A stretch of 64,000 nucleotides of DNA from assembly GCF_003148905.1 (NCBI RefSeq), contig NZ_QGHC01000002.1, positions 310,001-374,000 of the forward strand, read 5' to 3'. Made by a program: the position numbers and the translations under genes. The stretch's first letter is position 1. Each line of letters opens with the position of its first letter. The notes below the pieces were generated by a model that searched no databases, was not told the DNA's origin, and saw only the letters and a program-made list of their open reading frames with translations. The stretch comes from Fulvimonas soli (lineage in GTDB: Bacteria; Pseudomonadota; Gammaproteobacteria; Xanthomonadales; Rhodanobacteraceae). Of the stretch, positions 49,992 to 59,064 are shown one piece after another.

Positions 49992-50735
49992 TCACCAGGC
50001 GATGCGCTGGCGGTCGCGGAAGAACTGGCCGCTGGGCCCGCCCTCCGGCAGGCAGGCGGCCCAGACGATGCCGGCGGCGCCCTCGGCCACCGGGCGGCCG
50101 CCGGGGCCGCCCATGGCGGTGGCGACCCAGCCGGGGCAGACCGCGTTGACCAGCACGCCGCTGCCCAGCAGCTCGGCGGCCAGCGCGCGGGTGAAGGCGT
50201 TGAGCGCCGCCTTGGACACGCGGTAGGCCGGCGCTTCCGGGCCGTGGACGCCGCTCGCGCCGCAGCCGCTGGAGACGTTGACGATGCGGCCATGGCCGTG
50301 GCGGCGCATCAGCGGCAGCGCCGCCTTCGCCAGCCGCCAGGCGCCGAGCAGGTTGGTCTCCAGCGCCGCGCGCACGGTGTCCAGCGCGACGCCGGCGGGC
50401 AGCTCGGCCGCGTCGTAGAAGCCGGCGGCGTTGTTGACGAGGACGTCCAGGCGTCCGAACTGCCGCTCGGCCAGCGCGGCCGCGGCGGTGGCCTCGCCGT
50501 CCGAGGCGACGTCGAGCTTCACCGCGCGCACGTCGCCGCCCTCGCGGCGCAGCTCGCGCGCGGCACGCTCGCCGTCGGCGAGCCGGCGCGCGCCGAGCAG
50601 CACGCTCATGCCGGTGGCGGCCAGCTGCCGCGCCACCTCCAGCCCGAGCCCGCGGTTGCCGCCGCTGACCAGCGCCACCTGCTGCGCCAGCGGCGGCGCG
50701 AGCGCGCGGGGCGCGCGCCGCGGCGAGCCGTTCAT
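49992..50735 (-). CDS. Short-chain dehydrogenase/reductase
   Basis: The 247-residue SDR has the NADP(H) motif GGNRGLG (25-31), NNAAG, catalytic Ser in NVSSGCG and the Tyr-x3-Lys of AYRVSKAALNAF. It resembles carbonyl-reductase-like classical SDRs. Its ATG overlaps the stop of the outer-membrane efflux gene (ATGA), so it is translated with the pump, and the broken oxidoreductase follows 22 bp on. Reduction of a toxic carbonyl or quinone that also induces the pump would fit, as an inference. Confidence 0.88.
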   Translation of the reverse strand: MNGSPRRAPRALAPPLAQQVALVSGGNRGLGLEVARQLAATGMSVLLGARRLADGERAARELRREGGDVRAVKLDVASDGEATAAAALAERQFGRLDVLVNNAAGFYDAAELPAGVALDTVRAALETNLLGAWRLAKAALPLMRRHGHGRIVNVSSGCGASGVHGPEAPAYRVSKAALNAFTRALAAELLGSGVLVNAVCPGWVATAMGGPGGRPVAEGAAGIVWAACLPEGGPSGQFFRDRQRIAW

Positions 50736-52213
50736 GGCGTCCCGGCCAGCCGGGTGCAGGCCTCGTCGCCGCAGGCCTGCCAGCCGCCGCCGAGCGCCTT
50801 GTACAGCGCGATCGCCTGCAGGTTGACGCCGGCCTCGGCCTCGGCGAGCTGGTCCTCGGCGGCCAGCTGGGTGCGCTCGGCGTCGAGCAGCTCCAGGTAG
50901 CCGGTGGCGCCGGCCTCGTAGCGCACGCGCGCCAGGTCCGCGGCGCGGCGGCTCTGCGTGGCCTGCTCGGCGAGCTTCTGCACGCGCTCGCGCTGCTTGT
51001 TGTAGCCGACCAGCGCGTTGTCCACGTCCTCCAGCGCGGCGAGCACGGTGCGCTGGTAGCCGGCGAGCGCGGCGTCGGCGCGCGCCTCGCTGGCCTTCAC
51101 GCCATTGCGCACGCGCGCCACGTTGAGGCCGGACCAGCGGATGCTCGGCGCGACCGACCAGGCGCGGCTCTGCGCGTCGCCGAAGTCGCTGCTGCGCCCG
51201 GCCAGGAAGCCGACGAAGCCGCCCAGGCTGACGTGCGGGAACCAGTCGGCCTTGGCCACGCCGATCCGCGCGGTGGCGGCGGCCAGCGCGCGCTCGGCCA
51301 CGCGCACGTCGGGGCGGCGCGCCAGCACGTCGGCGGCGTTGCCGATCGGCAGGCTGGCGTCGATCGGGCGGAACGTGGCCGGCGACAGGTCCACGTCCAG
51401 CTCGCCCGGGCGCTGGCCGAGCAGCACGGCGAGGCGGAAGCGGTCGGCCTGCTCGCGCGCCTGCAGCGTGGGCAGGCCGGCCTCGGTCGCGGCGAGCCGC
51501 GCGTTGGCGCTGGCCACGTCCTGCTCCGAGCCGCTGCCGATCTCGGCGCGCGCGCGGATCAGCTTGAGCGAGGCCTGCTGGTTGGCGATGTCGCGCTGCG
51601 CCACCCCGATGCGCAGCTGGGTGCCGCGCAGGTCGAAGTAGTGGCGCGCCACCTCCGCGAACAGGGTCACCTGCGCGTCGGCCAGCGAGGCGGCGCCCGC
51701 CTCGGCGTCGGCGCGCGCGGCCTCCACGCCGCGGCGCACGCCGCCGAACAGGTCGACCTCCCAGCTCGCGTCGAAGCCGGCCTGGTAGGCGGTGACGGTG
51801 CTGCGCCGGTCGCTGAAGCCCGGCTGCTGCTCGCGGCTGCGCGTGTAGCCGGCGTCGGCGTCGACGGTGGGCCACAGGTCCGCGCGGGTGGCGCCGAGCA
51901 CGGCGCGCGCCTCGGCCAGGCGGGCGCGGGCGATCTTCAGGTCGGGCGCGTTCCTCGCGGCGCGGCGGATCAGCGTGTCCAGCGTGGGATCGCCGAACTG
52001 GCGCCACCACTCGGCCTCGAAGTCCTGCGCGGTCTGCCGCGCGGGGTCGACGCCCTGCAGCGCGGGCGCGGCCTCCTCGGGGCGGTGGTAGTCCGGGCCG
52101 ACGGTGATGCAGCCGGCGAGCAGCAGGCTCGCGGCCAGCGCGGCCAGGCGCAGCGCCGCCCTGACTCCCTCTCTCCGCCGGGGCGAGGGGGCGTGGCTTG
52201 CGGGAAGGGTCAT
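50732..52213 (-). CDS. NodT/OprN-family outer-membrane efflux lipoprotein
   Basis: This is the outer-membrane channel of a tripartite pump. From the ATG at 52213 it has 493 residues with a lipoprotein signal (LAALAASLLLAGC), the mature start ITVGPDYHRP typical of NodT/OprM-type channels, and two repeated helical hairpin domains (LKIARARLAEARAVLGATRA and ADAALAGYQRTVLAALEDVD). Its first residues, ASHAPSPRRREGV, are encoded by a CCCTC-type intergenic repeat that has entered the coding region. No clear ribosome-binding site is visible. It follows the RND gene on the minus strand. Confidence 0.9.
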   Translation of the reverse strand: MTLPASHAPSPRRREGVRAALRLAALAASLLLAGCITVGPDYHRPEEAAPALQGVDPARQTAQDFEAEWWRQFGDPTLDTLIRRAARNAPDLKIARARLAEARAVLGATRADLWPTVDADAGYTRSREQQPGFSDRRSTVTAYQAGFDASWEVDLFGGVRRGVEAARADAEAGAASLADAQVTLFAEVARHYFDLRGTQLRIGVAQRDIANQQASLKLIRARAEIGSGSEQDVASANARLAATEAGLPTLQAREQADRFRLAVLLGQRPGELDVDLSPATFRPIDASLPIGNAADVLARRPDVRVAERALAAATARIGVAKADWFPHVSLGGFVGFLAGRSSDFGDAQSRAWSVAPSIRWSGLNVARVRNGVKASEARADAALAGYQRTVLAALEDVDNALVGYNKQRERVQKLAEQATQSRRAADLARVRYEAGATGYLELLDAERTQLAAEDQLAEAEAGVNLQAIALYKALGGGWQACGDEACTRLAGTP

Positions 52214-52296
52214 GGAAGCAAGTTCCGGTGCGGGGCCGTCGCCGGGGCGGCCCCTCACCCCGGCCCTCGCCCCGGCGGGGAGAGGGAGCAGGGCGG
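52157..52296. repeat. Inverted pair of CCCTC-type repeats
   Basis: About 33 bp around CCCTCGCCCCGGCGG...AGAGGGAG...CAGGGCGG occurs at 52264-52296 and, inverted and nearly identical, at 52157-52190. The type (CCCTC...GAGGGAG) is widespread between genes in proteobacteria. The first copy lies between the RND and outer-membrane genes; the inverted one is inside the outer-membrane gene's signal-peptide region. Confidence 0.8.
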
Positions 52297-52322
52297 TGCG
52301 GGAGGGGAGGTCGTGCATGTCT

Positions 52323-55300
52323 TTAGTGCTCCTGGATGGCCGGCGCGGCGAGGGCGGCGTGGCGGGCGCGGCGGCGCTCCGCCAGGCGCTCGGTCCAGCC
52401 GCGGATCAGCACGTAGAACAGCGGGGTGAAGATCAGCCCGAAGAAGGTGACGCCCAGCATGCCGGCGAACACCGCCACGCCCATCGCGTGGCGCATCTCC
52501 GCGCCGGCGCCGTGCGAGAGCACCAGCGGCACCACGCCCATGATGAAGGCGATCGAGGTCATCAGGATCGGCCGCAGGCGCAGCCGGGCCGCCTCCAGCA
52601 CCGCCTGCACGCGGTCCAGGCCCTCGTGCAGCTGCGCCTCGCGGGCGAACTCCACGATCAGGATGGCGTTCTTGCAGGCCAGGCCCACCAGCACGATCAG
52701 GCCGATCTGGGTGAAGATGTTGTTGTCGCCGCGCGACAGCCACACGCCGGCGATGGCCGAGAGCAGCACCATCGGCACGATCAGGATCACCGCCAGCGGC
52801 AGGGTCAGGCTCTCGTACAGCGAGGCCAGCACCAGGAACACCAGCAGCACGCACAGCGGGAACACCAGCACCGCGGTGTTGCCGGCCAGGATCTGCTGGT
52901 AGGTCAGCTCGGTCCACTCGTAGCTCATGCCGTTGGGCAGGTTCTCGCGCGCCAGCTTCTCCATCGCGTCCTGCGCCTGGCCCGAGCTGAAGCCCGGCGC
53001 CGGGCCGCCGTTGATCTCGGCGGTGGGGTAGCCGTTGTAGTGCTGCACGCGGTCCGGGCCCACGCCGTGGCTCACCGTGACGAACGAGCCCAGCGGCACC
53101 AGCGCGCCCTGCGCGTTGCGGGTCTTGAGCCCGAGCACGTCCTCCGGCTCGTGGCGGTGGCCCGGCTCGGCCGAGACGTTGACCTGGTAGGTGCGGCCGA
53201 AGCGGTTGAAGTCGTTGACGTAGAGCGAGCCGAGGTACGCCTGCATGGTCTGGTAGGCGTCGGCCAGGTCCACGCCCTCGGCCTTGGCCTTCTCGCGGTC
53301 CACCTCGGCGTCGATCTGCGGCACGCTCACCTGGTAGCTGGAGAACAGCCCGGCCAGCGCCGGCGTCTTCCGGCTCTCGGCGATCAGGTTCTGGGTCTGC
53401 TTGTACAGCTCCTCGAACCCCAGGTCGGCGCGGTCCTCGATCTGGATGCGGAAGCCGCCGATCGTGCCCAGGCCCATCACCGGCGGCGGCGGGAACACCG
53501 CGATGTAGGCGTCCTGGATCGCCGCGTACTTCTGGTTGAGCGCTCCGGCGATCGCGCCGGCGGACAGGCTCGCGTCGGTGCGCTCCTCGAACGGCTTGAG
53601 CGTGACGAACACGATGCCCGCGTTGGAGCTGTTGGTGAAGCCGTTGATCGACAGGCCCGGGAACGCCACCGCGCTTTCCACGCCAGGCTGCTTGAGCGCG
53701 ATCGCGCTCATCCGGCGGATCACGTCCTCGGTGCGGTCCAGCGAGGCGGCGTCGGGCAGCTGCGCGAACGACACCAGGTACTGCTTGTCCTGCGTCGGCA
53801 CGAAGCCGGTGGGCACGTGGACGAAGCCGAACACGCCCAGCAGCACCAGCCCGGCGTAGATCGCCAGCGCCGCCGGCCCCCTGACGAGCACGCGCTTGAC
53901 GCCTTCCACGTAGCGCCCGGCGCCGCGCACGAACAGCCGGTTGAACGGGCGGAACAGCCAGCCGAAGGCGCGCTCGATCCACACGCTCAGCCGGTCCTTC
54001 GGCGCGTCGTGCGCCTTGAGCAGCAGCGCCGACAGCGCGGGGCTGAGGGTGAGCGAGTTGAACGCCGAGATCACCGTGGAGATCGCGATGGTCAGCGCGA
54101 ACTGGCGGTAGAACTGGCCGGTGAGGCCGCTGATGAAGGCCGCCGGCACGAACACCGCGCACAGCACCAGCGCGGTGGCGACGATCGGGCCGGTCACCTC
54201 GGTCATCGCGCGGCGGGTGGCGTCCTTCGGACTCATGCCGTGCTCGATGTGGCGCTCGACGTTCTCCACCACCACGATGGCGTCGTCCACCACGATGCCG
54301 ATCGCCAGCACCAGGCCGAACAGCGACAGCGCGTTGAGCGAGAAGCCGGCCGCGTACATCACCGCGAAGGTGCCGATCAGCGACACCGGCACCGCCACCA
54401 GCGGGATGATCGAGGCGCGCCAGGTCTGCAGGAACAGGATCACCACCAGCACCACCAGCACGATCGCCTCGAACAGCGTGTGCACCACCGCGTGGATCGA
54501 GCCGCGCACGAACACGGTGGGGTCGTAGACGATGCGGTAGTCCACGCCCTGCGGGAAGTCCTTCTTCAGCTCCGCCATGGTGGCGCGCACCTCGTCGGAG
54601 ATCTGGATGGCGTTGGAGCCGGGGCGGGCGAAGATCGGGATGGCCACCGCCGGGCGGTTGTCCAGCAGGCTGCGCAGCGCGTAGTTGTTGGAGCCCAGCT
54701 CCACCCGCGCCACGTCGCGCAGGTGCACCACCGCGCCGTCGGGCGAGCTGCGCAGCACGATGTCGGCGAACTCCTGCTCGCTGACCAGGCGGCCGCGGGT
54801 GTTGATGTTGAGCTGGAAGGCCGCGCCGTTCGGCGCGGGCGGCGCGTTCAGCGCGCCGGCGGCGACGTCGGCGTTCTGCTCGCGGATCGCGTTGACCACG
54901 TCGCCGGTGGTGAGGCCGCGCTGGGCCAGGCGGTCGGGGTCCAGCCACACGCGCATGGAGTACTCGCCGGCGCCGAACAGCTGCACGTCGCCCACGCCGT
55001 CTAGGCGCGCGAGCTGGTCCTTGATGTGCAGCCGCGCGTAGTTGGACAGGTACAGCATGTCGTAGCGCTGGTCGGGCGAGATCAGGTGCACCACCATGGT
55101 GAGGTCGGGCGAGCTCTTCTGCGTGGTCACGCCGAGCCGCTGCACCTCCTCCGGCAGGCGCGGCAGCGCCTGCGACACGCGGTTCTGCACCTGCACCTGC
55201 GCGTTGTCCAGGTCGGTGCCCAGCGCGAAGGTGACGGTCAGCGTCATGGTGCCGTCGCTGGTGGCCTGCGAGGAGGTGTAGAGCATGCCTTCCACGCCGT

Positions 55301-55514
55301 TGATCTGTTCCTCCAGCGGCGTGGCGACGGTGGCGGCGATCACCTTGGGGTTGGCGCCGGGGTAGCTGGCCTTCACCACCACCGTGGGCGGCACCACCTC
55401 GGGGTATTCGCCGATCGGCAGGCGGGTCAGCGCGATCGCGCCGGCGATCAGGATCAGCACCGACAGCACGCCGGCGAGGATCGGCCGGTCCACGAAGTAT
55501 TGGGCGAGTTTCAT
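52323..55514 (-). CDS. RND-family multidrug efflux permease (HAE1, MexF-like)
   Basis: This 1063-residue inner-membrane pump captures drugs from the periplasm and membrane and exports them using protons. It begins MKLAQYFVDRPILAGVLSVL, has the twelve-helix HAE1 architecture with two large periplasmic loops, and the proton-relay Asp pair in GLVLAIGIVVDDAIVVVENV (helix 4). Length and sequence suit the MexF/BpeF type. The gene is 9 bp after the adaptor gene. With the adaptor and the NodT-type channel it makes a complete tripartite pump. Confidence 0.94.
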   Translation of the reverse strand: MKLAQYFVDRPILAGVLSVLILIAGAIALTRLPIGEYPEVVPPTVVVKASYPGANPKVIAATVATPLEEQINGVEGMLYTSSQATSDGTMTLTVTFALGTDLDNAQVQVQNRVSQALPRLPEEVQRLGVTTQKSSPDLTMVVHLISPDQRYDMLYLSNYARLHIKDQLARLDGVGDVQLFGAGEYSMRVWLDPDRLAQRGLTTGDVVNAIREQNADVAAGALNAPPAPNGAAFQLNINTRGRLVSEQEFADIVLRSSPDGAVVHLRDVARVELGSNNYALRSLLDNRPAVAIPIFARPGSNAIQISDEVRATMAELKKDFPQGVDYRIVYDPTVFVRGSIHAVVHTLFEAIVLVVLVVILFLQTWRASIIPLVAVPVSLIGTFAVMYAAGFSLNALSLFGLVLAIGIVVDDAIVVVENVERHIEHGMSPKDATRRAMTEVTGPIVATALVLCAVFVPAAFISGLTGQFYRQFALTIAISTVISAFNSLTLSPALSALLLKAHDAPKDRLSVWIERAFGWLFRPFNRLFVRGAGRYVEGVKRVLVRGPAALAIYAGLVLLGVFGFVHVPTGFVPTQDKQYLVSFAQLPDAASLDRTEDVIRRMSAIALKQPGVESAVAFPGLSINGFTNSSNAGIVFVTLKPFEERTDASLSAGAIAGALNQKYAAIQDAYIAVFPPPPVMGLGTIGGFRIQIEDRADLGFEELYKQTQNLIAESRKTPALAGLFSSYQVSVPQIDAEVDREKAKAEGVDLADAYQTMQAYLGSLYVNDFNRFGRTYQVNVSAEPGHRHEPEDVLGLKTRNAQGALVPLGSFVTVSHGVGPDRVQHYNGYPTAEINGGPAPGFSSGQAQDAMEKLARENLPNGMSYEWTELTYQQILAGNTAVLVFPLCVLLVFLVLASLYESLTLPLAVILIVPMVLLSAIAGVWLSRGDNNIFTQIGLIVLVGLACKNAILIVEFAREAQLHEGLDRVQAVLEAARLRLRPILMTSIAFIMGVVPLVLSHGAGAEMRHAMGVAVFAGMLGVTFFGLIFTPLFYVLIRGWTERLAERRRARHAALAAPAIQEH

Positions 55515-55523
55515 GGTCGGTTC

Positions 55524-56720
55524 TTAGTCCTTGGCGGCCAGCGCGCTGCCCTGCGCCGGCGCGGGGGTGCCGGCGAGCTGGCCGGCGTCGAGGCTGCGGG
55601 CCTGCATCGAGACCTTGGTGGGGTTCACCTCCACGCCGGGCCGCACGTGCTGCAGGCCGTTGACCACCACGGTGTCGTTGCCGGTGAGGCCCTGGTCGAC
55701 CACGCGCAGGCCGTCCACCAGCGGGCCGATGCTCACCTTGCGGTACTCCACCTTGCGGTCCTTGCCGAGCACGTAGACGAACTTGTTGCCGAGGTCGGTG
55801 CCCACCGCGCGGTCGTCGATCAGCACGCGCGGGCGGCGGCTGGCGGTGCGCAGCTGCATGCGCACGTACAGGCCGGGGGTGTACTGGCCGTCGGCGTTGT
55901 CGAACACCGCGCGCAGGCGGATCGTGCCGCTGCCGGCGCGCAGCTGGTTGTCGACGAAGTCGAGCCGGCCGGCGTGCGGGTAGCCGCTCTCGTCGGCCAG
56001 CGCCATCGCCACCTGCGGCGCGGCGCCGTGCTCGCGGCGCAGGCGGTCGAGCTTGAGGAAGCTGTGCTCGTCCACGTCGAACCAGGCGTACACCGGGTCC
56101 ACGCTGACCACGCTGGTCAGCACGGTGTCCGGGGTGACCAGGTTGCCGGGGGTGACCTGGGCGTTGCTGACGCGGCCGTCGATCGGCGCGCGCACCTCGG
56201 TGAAGCCCAGGTTGAGCCGCGCCGCGTCCAGCGCGGCGGCGGTGGCGGCCACCTGCGCCCTGGCGCTCTGCGCCGCGGTGGCCTGGCGGTCGGCCTCCTC
56301 GCGCGCGATCGCGTGCTGCTCCAGCAGCTTGGCCGCGCGCGCGGCGTTGGCCGCGGCCAGCGCCTGCTCGGCGCGGGCCTGGGCCAGCGTGGCGGCGAGG
56401 CGGTCGGCCTCGGCGCGGTAGGGCCGCGGGTCGATGCGGAACAGGAGGTCGCCCTTGCGCACCAGCGCGCCTTCCCGGAAATGCACCGACTCCACGTAGC
56501 CGTTCACCCGCGGGTGCACCTGCACGGTGTCCACCGCCTCCAGCCGGCCGGTGAACTCGGCGGTGTCGTCCACCGCGCGCACCAGCGGCTGCGCCACGGT
56601 GACCGCGGGCGGCTGGCCGGCGGCCTGCGCCTGCGGGGCGCCCTCGTGGCCGTCGAGCAGGGCCCAGCCGCCGGCGGCGGCGAGCGCGGCGAGGGCGGCG
56701 AAGATCCAGCGTTGCTTCAT
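55524..56720 (-). CDS. RND efflux periplasmic adaptor (MexE-like)
   Basis: A membrane-fusion protein of 398 residues with an N-terminal membrane/signal segment (WIFAALAALAAAGGWALL), a lipoyl-like domain split around a helical hairpin (VHPRVNGYVESVHFREGALV ... EVRAPIDGRVSNAQVTPGNL), and beta-barrel and membrane-proximal domains. It bridges the RND permease and the outer-membrane channel. I chose the ATG at 56720, with AGGGAG 8 bp upstream, over a GTG at 56729. It is the first gene of the operon, divergent from the LysR gene. Confidence 0.92.
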   Translation of the reverse strand: MKQRWIFAALAALAAAGGWALLDGHEGAPQAQAAGQPPAVTVAQPLVRAVDDTAEFTGRLEAVDTVQVHPRVNGYVESVHFREGALVRKGDLLFRIDPRPYRAEADRLAATLAQARAEQALAAANAARAAKLLEQHAIAREEADRQATAAQSARAQVAATAAALDAARLNLGFTEVRAPIDGRVSNAQVTPGNLVTPDTVLTSVVSVDPVYAWFDVDEHSFLKLDRLRREHGAAPQVAMALADESGYPHAGRLDFVDNQLRAGSGTIRLRAVFDNADGQYTPGLYVRMQLRTASRRPRVLIDDRAVGTDLGNKFVYVLGKDRKVEYRKVSIGPLVDGLRVVDQGLTGNDTVVVNGLQHVRPGVEVNPTKVSMQARSLDAGQLAGTPAPAQGSALAAKD

Positions 56721-56746
56721 GATGCGCACTCCCTGAGAATTAGTGC

Positions 56747-56844
56747 ACCGTCCGGTACAGGACGGTGGAGGCCCGGGAGAGTAGTTGTACTTTCCAGTTT
56801 AGAAAACCCGTTTCTTGCGCAATGCAGCAGTGACTCCCAGTCAC
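56747..56844. promoter_or_regulatory. Divergent efflux/LysR control region
   Basis: TTTC-N7-GAAA (56791-56805) fits the LysR-type T-N11-A box and lies midway between the two divergent starts. Nearer the pump gene is ACCGTCC/GGACGGT (56747-56766, 6-bp loop), and nearer the regulator GTGACT-CCC-AGTCAC (56830-56844). The middle dyad is the best candidate for the regulator's site. Confidence 0.5.
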
Positions 56845-56866
56845 GAATCGGGTAAAAAGGGCAACC

Positions 56867-57823
56867 ATGGAGGATTTCGCCGCAATATCGACCTTCGTCA
56901 GCGTGGTCGAGGCCAAGAGCTTCGCCGGCGCGGCGGCCCGGCTCGGCATGACGCCCTCGGGCGTGAGCCGGGCGGTGTCGCGGCTGGAGGAGCGGCTGGG
57001 CGCGCGCCTGCTGTTCCGCTCCACCCGCGCGCTGCGCCTCACCGACGACGGCGCCGCCTTCCACGCCCGCTGCAAGGACATCCTGGCCGACCTCAACGAG
57101 GCGGTGGAGGCGCTCAACCGCGCCAACCGCAAGCCCACCGGCAAGCTGCGCATCGGCATGTCGCCGGCGGTGGGGCGGCCGGTGCTGATCCCGCGGCTGG
57201 CCGAGTTCGAGCAGCGCTACCCGGACATCCGGCTGGAGCTGGTGATGTGCGACTACCCCTACGACCTCAACGAGGAGGGGATCGACTGCGCGATCCGGGT
57301 GGGCCAGCTGGAGGATTCCAACCTGGTCGCGCGCCGCATCGGCACCCTGCGCAACGTGGTGTGCGCCTCGCCCGGCTACCTCGCGCGGCACGGCGCGCCG
57401 CGCAGCATCGCCGATCTCAAGCGGCACCGCTGCATCAACTACGTCTTCCCCAACGGCCAGCCGCGGCGCTGGCAGTTCGAGACGCCGGACGGCCCGCTGG
57501 AAGTGGACATCGACGCGCACATGCTGATCAACGACGCCGAGTCGGTGATCCAGGCGGTGGCCGCCGGGCTGGGCATCACGCAGACCGCGCACATGCTGGC
57601 CTCCTGCCTGCTGAGCCAGGGCCAGCTCGAACTGGTGATGACCGACACCATCTCCACCGGCAAGCCGGTGTGGATCGTCTACCCGCAGAAGCGCCACCTG
57701 TCGGCGCGCGTGCAGGCCTTCATCGAGTGGGTGCGCGAGCTGTTCGAGCGCACCAACGAGCCCGGGTACAAGAAGGCGCCGGCCATCGGCAAGGCGGACG
57801 CGCTGGAGCGGCTGAGCGCCTGA
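56867..57823 (+). CDS. LysR-family transcriptional regulator of the efflux operon
   Basis: The 318-residue protein has the LysR winged helix-turn-helix at the N-terminus (VEAKSFAGAAARLGMTPSGV SRAVSRLEERLG region) and the two-lobed inducer-binding domain with PTGKLRIGMSPAVGRPVLIP. It is divergent from the pump operon, the same arrangement as mexT with mexEF-oprN and bpeT with bpeEF-oprC, so it probably activates the pump on sensing an inducer. The inducer is unknown. The sequence is closer to the CrgA-like/DmlR type than to MexT proper. Confidence 0.88.
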   Translation: MEDFAAISTFVSVVEAKSFAGAAARLGMTPSGVSRAVSRLEERLGARLLFRSTRALRLTDDGAAFHARCKDILADLNEAVEALNRANRKPTGKLRIGMSPAVGRPVLIPRLAEFEQRYPDIRLELVMCDYPYDLNEEGIDCAIRVGQLEDSNLVARRIGTLRNVVCASPGYLARHGAPRSIADLKRHRCINYVFPNGQPRRWQFETPDGPLEVDIDAHMLINDAESVIQAVAAGLGITQTAHMLASCLLSQGQLELVMTDTISTGKPVWIVYPQKRHLSARVQAFIEWVRELFERTNEPGYKKAPAIGKADALERLSA

Positions 57824-57933
57824 GCTGCGCAAGCCGTTGAGGCCGCAGGGCTTCAGAATTCTTCACCCGGCCTTCCGGCATTTCATTCGCCGCTGCGCTG
57901 GACTCCCTGGCCCGTCCACCCAGGAGTCCACCG

Positions 57934-59061
57934 ATGCACCGCCACCGGCGTCACCTTCTTTCCGTCCTGCTCGTCGCCGTATCGCTCCCGCTGGCCGCCG
58001 CCGGCTATCGCGTCCCCGCCGCCGGCGACGACGGCTGGCCCGTCGCCGACGCCCGCGACGAGCACCTGGACACCGCCCTGCTTGCCGCCCTCGAAGCCAG
58101 GATCGCCGACGGCAGCTACAAGAACGTCACCAGCATCCTGCTCGCCCGCGACGGCAAGCTGGTCTACGAGGCCTACTTCAACGGCGGCGACGCCGACCGC
58201 CTCAACGACGTGCGTTCGGCCAGCAAGAGCGTCACCGCGCTGCTGGTCGGCGCGGCCATCGACCGCGGCCTGATCCCTGGCGTGCAGGCCAGGGTCTACG
58301 GCTACTTCCCGGACAAGCAGCCCGTGCAGCATCCCGATGCGCGCAAGCAGGCGATCACCCTGGAAGACCTGCTCACCATGAGCTCGCTGTGGGAGTGCAA
58401 CGACGACAACGAGTTCTCCTCCGGCAACGAGGAGCGCATGTACGTCACCGAGGACTGGCTGCAGTTCGCGCTGGACCTGCCGATCAAGGGCTTCGCCCCG
58501 TGGATGCCCAGGCCGCAGGACAGCCCGCACGGCCGCGCGTTCTCGTACTGCACGGCCGGCGCGTTCGTGGCCGGCGCGGTGGTGGAGCGTGCCGCGCGCA
58601 TGCCGCTGGCGCGCTTCGCCGCCGAGGCGCTGGAAAGGCCGCTGGGCATCGCGCACGCGCAGTGGAACGCCTCGCCGCTCGGCGTCGGCATGGGCGGCGG
58701 CGGCACGCGCTACCGCAGCCGCGACCTGGCCAAGCTCGGCCAGCTCGCGCTGGACGAAGGCCGCTGGCACGGAAGGCAGGTGATCTCCGCGGCCTGGATC
58801 CGCGCCATGCTCACCGTGCGTGCGCAGGCGCGCGACGACGCGGACTACGGCTATCTGTGGTGGGCGCCGCGCCGTCCGATCACCGGCACCGACGAGGCGG
58901 TGTGGGCGATGAGCGGCAACGGCGGCAACTACGTGTTCGTGGTGCCGTCGCGGCGGCTGGTCGCGGTGATCACCAGCACGGCCTACAACCAGCGCTACGC
59001 GCATCCGCAGTCGCAGGAGATCTTCCGCGAATACCTGCTGAAGGCGGCGCGGCCGCGCTGA
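57934..59061 (+). CDS. Exported serine hydrolase (class C beta-lactamase fold)
   Basis: The 375-residue protein has a signal peptide (LLSVLLVAVSLPLAAAG) and the beta-lactamase/penicillin-binding fold motifs: SASK (Ser95-x-x-Lys98), the Tyr motif YCTAG (Y-x-x-like position) and a late GNGGNY in place of the KTG box. Such proteins are often esterases or peptidases and not true beta-lactamases. LEDLLTMSSLWECNDDNEFS is the typical helix following the nucleophile. It ends 3 bp before a convergent gene. Confidence 0.85.
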   Translation: MHRHRRHLLSVLLVAVSLPLAAAGYRVPAAGDDGWPVADARDEHLDTALLAALEARIADGSYKNVTSILLARDGKLVYEAYFNGGDADRLNDVRSASKSVTALLVGAAIDRGLIPGVQARVYGYFPDKQPVQHPDARKQAITLEDLLTMSSLWECNDDNEFSSGNEERMYVTEDWLQFALDLPIKGFAPWMPRPQDSPHGRAFSYCTAGAFVAGAVVERAARMPLARFAAEALERPLGIAHAQWNASPLGVGMGGGGTRYRSRDLAKLGQLALDEGRWHGRQVISAAWIRAMLTVRAQARDDADYGYLWWAPRRPITGTDEAVWAMSGNGGNYVFVVPSRRLVAVITSTAYNQRYAHPQSQEIFREYLLKAARPR

Positions 59062-59064
59062 GCG

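Noticed and set aside
57934-59061. A true AmpC beta-lactamase next to the efflux pump as a resistance island
   Set aside because: The KTG box is replaced by GNGGNY and the sequence fits the broad esterase/beta-lactamase-related group. The pump is an ordinary chromosomal type without mobile-element flanks.
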